DNA from: Fibrobacterota bacterium
Lineage (GTDB): Bacteria > Fibrobacterota > Chitinivibrionia > Chitinivibrionales > Chitinispirillaceae
Direction: 5' to 3'
NCBI GenBank assembly: GCA_023436145.1
Contig: JAEZKP010000081.1
Coordinates: 1-31,819, forward strand
Length of the DNA: 31,819 nt
Shown here: one piece after another, positions 1 to 8,100 of the stretch
How the letters are laid out: each line of letters begins with the position of its first letter
Numbering within the stretch: the first letter of the stretch is position 1
Program-made: the position numbers and the translations under genes
The notes under the pieces: generated by a model
What the model was told of the DNA's origin: nothing
What the model saw: the letters and a program-made list of their open reading frames with translations, nothing else
The model's database searches: none

Positions 1-500
1 CCCTGATCGACCTCATCACTGTTTTCTGATGTTATGGATCGATCCAGAGAAAATCCTACTATTGCTATTTTGGCTTTCTGCGTCAAATCAACATATTTAG
101 GCGGAGGAAGGCAGGAGGTAAAAAGGCAAATGGTGATGGTTAATGATAAAGATTTAAGATAAAACCTGGAATGCATAATTACTCCATTTTGAAGTTTTAA
201 AAGTACAGCAAACCATCGGGAAATTCCGATAGTTATGTGCTGTGATAACATTCTCTGAATAATATAATATTAACTCATGTTCAGATATGTAAATATTAAA
301 CCTACATATTATTAAATGAAAGCTGCTTGCCATTACAAAGGTATCCCGTTTGGTGATAAATTAAATCAGCAGTTTTTTGGGAAAAAGGGGTTTCCCTGTA
401 CACATTTTGTACACGAAACTTAAAAGAAAGACCAGCCAGTTCAGTTCTCGTCTTTTTATATTATAGTGATTAAATCCAAACAAAATTGAAGGTGGTCGTT
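1..500. other. Intergenic region upstream of the esterase gene
   Basis: No convincing gene is visible in this stretch. A short open frame at the left edge (about bases 2-100) stops after roughly 30 codons and resembles nothing I recognise. It could be the tail of a gene lying to the left. The second half is AT-rich and carries a pair of TGTACAC boxes (listed separately) about 90 bases before the esterase start. An AT-rich stretch with TATATTATAG near 457-466 could hold a -10 element, but no good -35 partner is visible. Confidence 0.5.
397..414. promoter_or_regulatory. Tandem TGTACAC boxes, candidate operator
   Basis: TGTACAC occurs twice as a direct repeat, at 397-403 and 408-414. The start-to-start distance is 11 bases, about one helical turn. 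The boxes lie about 90 bases before the esterase ATG. Related boxes precede the giant surface protein (2074-2113) and the secreted protein of unknown function (11786-11792). A shared regulator of the polysaccharide genes is an inference. The motif is short enough to recur by chance. Confidence 0.3.
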
Positions 501-1643
501 ATGTTTATTTTAAAAAGGGCACTTGTATTTTCTTTAGTTGCCGGATTTTCAGTGTCTCAGATTTTTGCTGCACCGGACCCAAATTTTCATATATACCTGC
601 TTTTTGGGCAGTCCAATATGGCGGGGCCATGCAACAACGACAATGCAACCGCTGCTGCAAGGGATCCTGAACCGGCCGATTGTGACACTACCAACAGGGT
701 AAAAGTTCTTGCTTGGGGAGATTGTAACCGGGAATCCAAACCATGTGGTTTTCCGCTTAAAAGAACCTTCGATACCTGGTATACCGCGTTTCCACCTTAC
801 CATAATTGTCATGAAGGCATAGGACCAGCCGACTATTTCGGTAAGACTCTTCTGGACTCTATAAGAGAAGATATCTCAATCGGTTTTGTGCCCTGCGCTT
901 TGTCTGGCCAGAAAATAGAAGTGTTTATGAAAGGGCAGAATGCTCCAATCGATCAACATACACAACCAACCAATGGTAGCAAAAAAATCAGCAGTGGCGG
1001 ATATGAATGGATGGTGAAACGCGCTAAACTTGCACAGCAATCCGGTGTTATTAAAGGGATTCTGTTACATCAGGGTGAAGCCAATTCCGGCGAGGGTGAT
1101 GCCTGGGTAAACAAAGTAAAGAAAATTGTAGCTGACCTGAAAACTGATTTGAGTCTGGGTGATATTCCATTCATTGCCGGGGAACTGATTCAGGATGGAC
1201 CACCAGCCGATCAAGGTGCAAAAAACCTTAATCCTTTTGTGAATAAACTCCCAAACCAGATTCCTAAGTGCGCTGTAGCATCCTCAAAAGATTTTAAAGT
1301 CAGAAGTGGTGATACCTGGGGGCTGCATTTCTCCTGTGATGGTATCCGTGAATTCGGCAGACGTTATGCAAGGGCATTTTTGAGTCTGGCAGACCCTGAG
1401 TTTGTGCCTAGAAAAGGTGATTCAACCAGAGTAGTTTATCCCCGTGCAGAAAAACATAAAAACATGTTGAAATCAACAGAAGGTATAGTCAGTATTTATA
1501 CACTCGATGGCCATGTTCTGCAAACTTTTGATAAAATAAGTACCGAAAACGCAATGCGTAATGTAAAGGCAAAAGGAGTATATCTGGTTTCCAGAAAACT
1601 GGAAAATGGAAGTAAAATCGTTGTACCTTTTGTAAAAAATTAG
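501..1643 (+). CDS. Secreted SASA-family carbohydrate esterase (CE6-like)
   Basis: This is a predicted secreted esterase of the sialate O-acetylesterase (SASA) / CE6 acetylxylan esterase type, 380 residues long. It probably removes acetyl groups from hemicellulose or a related polysaccharide outside the cell. A signal peptide spans about residues 1-23. The nucleophile block LLFGQSNMAG follows, with Ser38 as the expected catalytic serine. Further family-like blocks are HQGEAN and, near residue 275, WGLHFSCDG, which would supply the catalytic histidine. The last 70 residues (IVSIYTLDG, then GVYLV) resemble the short C-terminal sorting-type domains of FCB secreted enzymes. I chose ATG 501 because GAAGGTGG lies 6 bases before it. 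An in-frame TTG at 486 has no such site. The substrate cannot be read from sequence. Confidence 0.85.
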   Translation: MFILKRALVFSLVAGFSVSQIFAAPDPNFHIYLLFGQSNMAGPCNNDNATAAARDPEPADCDTTNRVKVLAWGDCNRESKPCGFPLKRTFDTWYTAFPPYHNCHEGIGPADYFGKTLLDSIREDISIGFVPCALSGQKIEVFMKGQNAPIDQHTQPTNGSKKISSGGYEWMVKRAKLAQQSGVIKGILLHQGEANSGEGDAWVNKVKKIVADLKTDLSLGDIPFIAGELIQDGPPADQGAKNLNPFVNKLPNQIPKCAVASSKDFKVRSGDTWGLHFSCDGIREFGRRYARAFLSLADPEFVPRKGDSTRVVYPRAEKHKNMLKSTEGIVSIYTLDGHVLQTFDKISTENAMRNVKAKGVYLVSRKLENGSKIVVPFVKN

Positions 1644-1671
1644 AGCCCTGGTTTGTTATTCATATTTTAAT

Positions 1672-1702
1672 AAAAGCCTGTATTAAATACAGGCTTTTTT
1701 TT
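1672..1702 (+). terminator. Rho-independent terminator after the esterase gene
   Basis: A perfect inverted repeat (AAAAGCCTGTATT, then AATACAGGCTTTT) is followed by a run of T. It begins 29 bases after the esterase stop codon, so the esterase gene is probably transcribed alone. Confidence 0.9.
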
Positions 1703-1815
1703 GCAAGTATTCACGAAAAGAAAATCACTGCAAGTGAATTAGCCCGCAACATGCGACCCGATATTATTCAGTAGTTTCAAAGAAAACTTCCAATAACTGT
1801 GTTACACCGCCGGCT

Positions 1816-2010
1816 TTATACCGCTGCTTTTGCTTCTTTTTTAATCTGATTACTGAGCCAGTCATCTGATTCTTCTATAATGAGCAAAAACAGCTTCCCG
1901 GGCAAGATGCTGCGTAACAACTGCAGAATTCAGGTTGAAAAGTAGTTGTAACAGACTGATTTTTATAGAGAAATGCAGCTATGTCCCATGTCTTTGGCTG
2001 CGTTCTTTTT
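1816..2010 (-). pseudogene. Possible frameshifted gene relic
   Basis: Reading the minus strand from about 2010 to the stop at 1816-1818, protein-like segments appear in three successive frames. The first contains KTWDIAAFLYKNQSV, the second AVVTQHLAREAVFAHY, and the third ends EESDDWLSNQIKKEAKAAV followed by a stop. Two frameshifts would be needed to join them. I do not recognise the protein. Chance open frames remain a real alternative. Confidence 0.2.
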
Positions 2011-2073
2011 ATTGGACAATAATAACTTTTCGGGGTATAATTAAGTAATACGGCCACACATTTACACACACAC

Positions 2074-2113
2074 TGTACATTCAGGCAGTACACAAAAATT
2101 CAAGCGTACACAC
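2074..2113. promoter_or_regulatory. Cluster of three GTACA boxes upstream of the giant gene
   Basis: TGTACAT (2074-2080), AGTACAC (2087-2093) and CGTACAC (2106-2112) lie 76-115 bases before the start of the giant surface protein. They resemble the tandem TGTACAC pair upstream of the esterase gene. A common DNA-binding regulator is inferred. Confidence 0.25.
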
Positions 2114-2188
2114 TTAGGGATTAGGTGAGAGGCAAATTGAACATGGATATATGATTTAGGTTGTGGAAAAAATTACCGGAGTGGAAAT

Positions 2189-5100
2189 TTGCCGAAAACA
2201 TCCTGTCTGATTCTTGCTTTTTCTGCTATAGCAGTGTTTTTTCTGCCTTATGATACCTTTGCAAAAAAATTGACAGTTGATGCAGACGGCCAAGCTACCT
2301 ATACTACTATCAGTGCCGCTCTCAATGCTTCATCTTCCGGTGATACCATATATATTCAGGGTTCTGATATAGATACTTACGATGAGAGTTGGCCCAGCAA
2401 CCGGTCACCTGAACTGACTATTATGGGTGCATCTAACAATCCTGACAGTTTCCCGGTTGTCCGATTTTCCGGAGGTGACTGGGGTAACTACTGGCAAAAC
2501 GGTAGCGTTGCTACGACCCGATTTAAACAGATTGTCTTAAATAACTGGTCTTCAATAAGTCTGTTAAACAATCAAAGGAATTGCGTAATTGACAGGTGTA
2601 TTGTAAAAAATTTTACGAACACTGTTTTTATAATGAGCGGTGATCATTTCTATTATCTTGTCATTACCAATACAATTTTCTGGAACAACAATACAACCAT
2701 TTTTTCAAAACCATCGTTACATAATGTTAATGGTCCCTATGCAAAGGTGACCAACTGTACCTTTTATGGTAATCAGACTATCAATGCTGAGGATAATGTT
2801 TCAACAACCGATGTTTTAAATCAGAAAATTGTAGTAATAAAAAACAGTATTTTTAAAAATAATTCTACAATTGTCATTGATAATGATATAAAGTCCGCTT
2901 ATACATATAATCTGTTGCCTTCAGGCCAAACCGGATGGGGTACCGGAAGTGTATATAACGATAATCCGGGTTTTATAAATGGCACTCCATCAAAAGCTTC
3001 GGATTTTGGACTTACTTCCAGCTCTCCAGCAATGGACAAAGCCACCAATACTGATGCACCGGCTTACGATATAACCGGAGGAAGCCGTTCGGGCACTTAT
3101 GATATAGGAGCGTTTGAATATGGCAACGGTGGGTCTGGTTCGGGAAACATCCTTTATTGGGACAATTCCACAAGTGCGGGCTATCAGATATCAAATGGGA
3201 CCTGGGGTTCCAATAACTACTGGTCTGCAGATGGTACTAACCTGGTTGCCTGGGCCGGTGCCGGGTATTCCGCTGTTTTTGCCGGTATTGATGGCAACTG
3301 GACTATCACCGTGAATGGTACTCAGAACGTGGACAGCATGGCATTTCTGAATAACGGTTATACCATAAGCGGAGGAACTTCACTTAATTTTGAATCCAAA
3401 TCCGGTATTTACGTGGCAAGTGGAAAAGAGGCCACCATAAATACAGTGATCTCCGGATCTCCAGGTGTATCAAAATATGGATCAGGAACCCTTATTCTTG
3501 GGGGTTCAAACACCTACTCCGGAAACACAACTATCCACGCCGGTACTTTGGTTGCCAACCATAACAGTGCTCTGGGAAATACTACCGGAACGACGACTCT
3601 TAACGGTGGCACGACTCCGGTCGTCTTGCAATTGGGAAATGTGACTATCACTGGAGAAACAATCACTCTGAAATCGGACTCACTGACTCAAGCTATATCC
3701 CAGATACATTTACCTTCAGGAAGAACAGCCACCTTGAACGGGACTGTCAATTATGCCGGAAATTATTATAATAAGATCATAAGTGATGGTACCTTAAATG
3801 TTCAGGGAGCGATAAGTGGCAGCGGTGGCCTCTGGTCTTTTTTGTATCTTGATGGAAGCGGAAACGGCACTCTTAATTCTACGGTGTCAATAGGGATTGT
3901 ACATTTATTAAAAGATGGAGGTGGGACCTGGACAATCAATTCAACCGGTAACACCTGGAATGCAACGTGTATCAATAATGGAACACTGAGAAATGGTGCA
4001 TCCAATTGTCTTCCTGCTGCTACAGTCCTGGTTATGGGGGCAAACGATGCAAATAATGTCACCTACAATCTCAACGGATACAGTCAGACTGTCGGGGGTA
4101 TTGCCGATGGTGGTACAACAGGTGGAACAAAACAGATAACCAATACCGGTTCTGCTGCTACTCTTACTGTAAACAACTCTACAGCATATACCTACAGCTA
4201 CCTAATCAGTGGATCAATAAGTTTGGTAAAGAGCGGATCGGAAAAATTCACTCTGGCAGGGGCAAATACATATACTGGTAATACCACTGTTTCGGCAGGT
4301 GACTTATGCATTAACGGTTCACTGGCTTCAGCAAGCGCGGTTTCAGTGGCATCCGGTGCGACACTTTCGGGAACCGGCTCTGTACCAGGAAATGTTACTA
4401 TTTCCAATGGAGGAAAAATTGCCCCCGGATATGGGAATACGGGAACATTATCAACCGGTAATTTGACATTAAATAGCTCTTCAGCTCTGAATTTCGAACT
4501 GGGTAGCAGTTCCGATAAGATTGTGGTGTCAGGAAATCTAACTCTGGATGGAACTTTGAATATAAGTGGGGCTTTCGGATTTGGAGCAGGGACTTACACC
4601 TTATTGACTTATTCCGGCTCAGTTACCAATAACACATTATCACTGGGATCAGTCCCTTCTGGCTTTGATTATTCGATAAGCGTGTCGGGAGGAAATGTAA
4701 ATGTTACGGTTGTGGATAATAATCCGGGAAATGTGGTAACAGTTGATGCAGATGGTCCAGCCAGCTATAGTTCGCTTGATGCAGTTCTGGTGGCAATTGA
4801 GGCAGGGTCAATCGATCCAGATACCGTGAAATTCATCGGTTCCAATCAGCACACTTATTCCTGGAATACTCCTGTTGATAAATCGCTGGGTTATATTGTT
4901 TTTAAAGGTGCAGAAACCGATCCTGACAAATTTCCCATAATCAATCATTCAGGCTCGGCGGATGGATATAATTTATTTAACAAAACAGATGCTCATTTTC
5001 AGAGAGTAATTCTCACCGGTTCAAAAGGGTTTAATCTGGCTCAAAACGCACATTCATTTTCTTTCAGGCAATGTGTAATGAGGGATTTTTCAGGAACATA

Positions 5101-8100
5101 CGCGTTCCATTTGGAAGGTAATACAGGAGGGACAGTAATCTTTGAAAACTGTTTATTTGAGGGTAACACCTGTACCAATATTTTTGACCTTAACTACTGG
5201 GGCGGATCACCAATCTTTACTATTACCAATTGCACCTTTGACAACAATACGAGTATCTGGGATGAAGATGAAGATAATAGTACAAATTTCTCCCTGAAAA
5301 ACTGCATATTCAGTGGCAATGGAACTACATTCAGAGGAAATTTACTACGGGGAAAAACTTCTTATTCGCTGACATCAGAAGGGCTGAGCGGTTACGGAAC
5401 CGGTTGTGTTTCAAACGGTACTCCTCAATATGTTTCCGGTTCCAGAAACAATCCTTCAGACTGGAAATTGAAAGATGGGACTCCGGCGGATGATATTGGG
5501 ACAACAACTGGTGCTCCGGGAGTTGATCTGGGGGGATTTTCCAGAAGCGGAGGTAATGATGCCGGATGCTGGAATTATGACGCGATTGTCAATTATTACT
5601 GGGATGTAAGTACCTCAGCAGGATACCAGGCCGGAAATGGAACCTGGGGTACAAATAACTACTGGACTTCTGATGGAACAACGCTGGTTGCATGGCCGGG
5701 TGCCGGAAAATCTGCAACATTTATCGGTAGTGACGGAACCTGGACGATTACCGTTAATGGAACTCAAAATGTGGACAGCCTTGCTTTTGTAAAAAACGGA
5801 TATACCCTGACTGATGGTACTTCGCTGAATTTCAGTACGAAATCGGGAATTTTTGTAGATGCTGAAAAAACTGGCACAATAGAAACAAAAATTACCGGAA
5901 CACCAGGACTTTCCAAGTATGGTTCAGGCACATTAGTGCTGGGCGGGTCAAGTACCTTTACCGGTCCGACTGTCATCAACGAAGGAGTGGTTTCTACCAG
6001 TTATCTCAATAATGGAGGCAACAGCAGTAACATCGGCTCATCTTCAAACAGTGCAGCAAATCTGGTATTTAATGGTGGAACATTGCGTTATACCGGAGTA
6101 AATCAGGATTGCGACCGGTTATTTACAATTAGTACAAGTGGCGGAACTATTGACGGGTCCGGAATCGGATACCTGAGATTTACCAATAACGGTACTGTGG
6201 GGTTTTCCGGAACTGGAGCACGTGTACTGACCCTGACTGGAAGCTGTTATGGAAATGTACTCTCTACAGTATTGACTGACTACAGTGGATCATCCACATT
6301 TTTAATCAAATCCGGTTCAGGATCATGGATTTTAACCGGAAATAATACCGCAACTGGTCTTGTGACAATAAATGCAGGGACACTTCAGATTGGAAATGCT
6401 GGAACATCAGGAGCCATTAATGGTTCTGTTGTAAATGATGGGATACTGGTATTTAACAGATCTAATTCCTGTACATTTAGCAAGGTCATAGCTGGAAGCG
6501 GCGATCTGATCCAGGCAGGAACAGGAACGCTGGTTCTATCTGGTGCAAATACATACAGTGGGACAACAACAATCAATTCAGGCACCCTGCAACTGGGAGC
6601 TGCAAATATAATCCCTGATGGTGCCGGTAAAGGGGATGTTGTTGTAAATGGTACTCTTGATCTTAACTCATACAGTGAAACAATAAATGGTTTAAATGGG
6701 AATGGCACAGTTAATAACAGCGCTTCAGGATCACCAGTTCTGACTATTGGTGCTAATAATGCCAATTCAAATTTCAGCGGAGTGATAAAAAATACCGCAG
6801 GAACTCTGGGAATAACCAAAACCGGTTTAGGGTTGATAAACTTAGCAGGTAATAACACCTACAGTGGTGCAACAACCGTATCTGCAGGAGAACTGAGGAT
6901 AAACGGCTCCACTTCGACTGCCAGTGCAGTTACTGTGCAATCAGGAGGAAAAATCAGTGGAAACGGAACTATAGGCGGTTCTGTAACAATTAATAACGGG
7001 GGAATAATCGATCCGGGTAGCAATTCTTCCGGAACGCTTACTACTGGCTCATTAAATTTAAACAGCTCCTCGATCCTGAATTTTGATTTGGGTACAAGTT
7101 CTGACCGGATAAATGTAAATGGAAATCTGATACTGGATGGAGTTTTATACATTACGAATGCAGGTGGATTCGATGTGGGTGATTACACGTTGATGACTTA
7201 TACAGGAACTATTACAAATAATACACTCAGCATCGGTATACTCCCCTTAAGCTCTTATAGCTACAGCATAGAGGCTGGTGCTGGAAAAGTAATCCTGCAT
7301 GTAATCTCCAAGGAAGAATTGCTGCCTTTAACGGTGGTGCAGTCTGAACCTTCATGTTCTGTTTACACTTCTAAATGGACACTGGTATTTGATAACAATA
7401 ATGGTGGAGGGATAAAAGCTCTCACAGACAGTATTCATGGGCTGCATCACGGTCAGGGAAATCAGATTGGTGGATCGCAGAATCTTTATTTTCTGGAATA
7501 TAACGGAACCAGTTCAAAACAGAATGGAAACTGGTCTGTTAAGCACGTCGGGTCATTCAGAACTACAATTCACCAGAGTGGAAGCCTGGCTGCCGGTATT
7601 GATTATACAAATGAATATACGGTTCACGGTTCAGGCAGGATCTACATAAAATCGACTGTTTTCAATTCTGGCAGTAGCGTATCGGCAAAGACGATACGGT
7701 TTGCATGCGAACGAAATCCGGTAGCTACCATGGCTGTTTTAATCGGTAATGCAAGTGCAGATCAGGCACCGTATGTTCTTTTGAGTTCAAATGCTTCTCA
7801 ACAGAATGACATTTTATTATCCATCAAGGATTTATGGACCGCTTCGCCAGGTGTTTCTAATAGTGCCACCGGATTTTATAACAATGCGTCAACTGGATAT
7901 GCCGGATATGAATGTAATAATTTCAGTCTTCCTTCGGGACAAAGGCAATCCTGGGAGTTGATGATTGATTTCAATCATCAGAGCTGGAATGATACAAATG
8001 GAGTCGGGAAGTATGTAGATGATTACCGTAAGCCGGACAGCCTGGTTTATATCGCCGGAACGCCGGCAATGGAGAGGGACTGGGAACAGCATCTTTATGG

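Larger units (their letters stand above)
1703..2188. other. Intergenic region with possible gene relic
   Basis: No intact gene is visible. On the minus strand, stretches that read like protein occur in three different frames in succession from about 2000 down to 1816 (listed as a possible relic). The last 120 bases before the giant gene are AT-rich and hold three GTACAC/TGTACA boxes. Confidence 0.4.
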
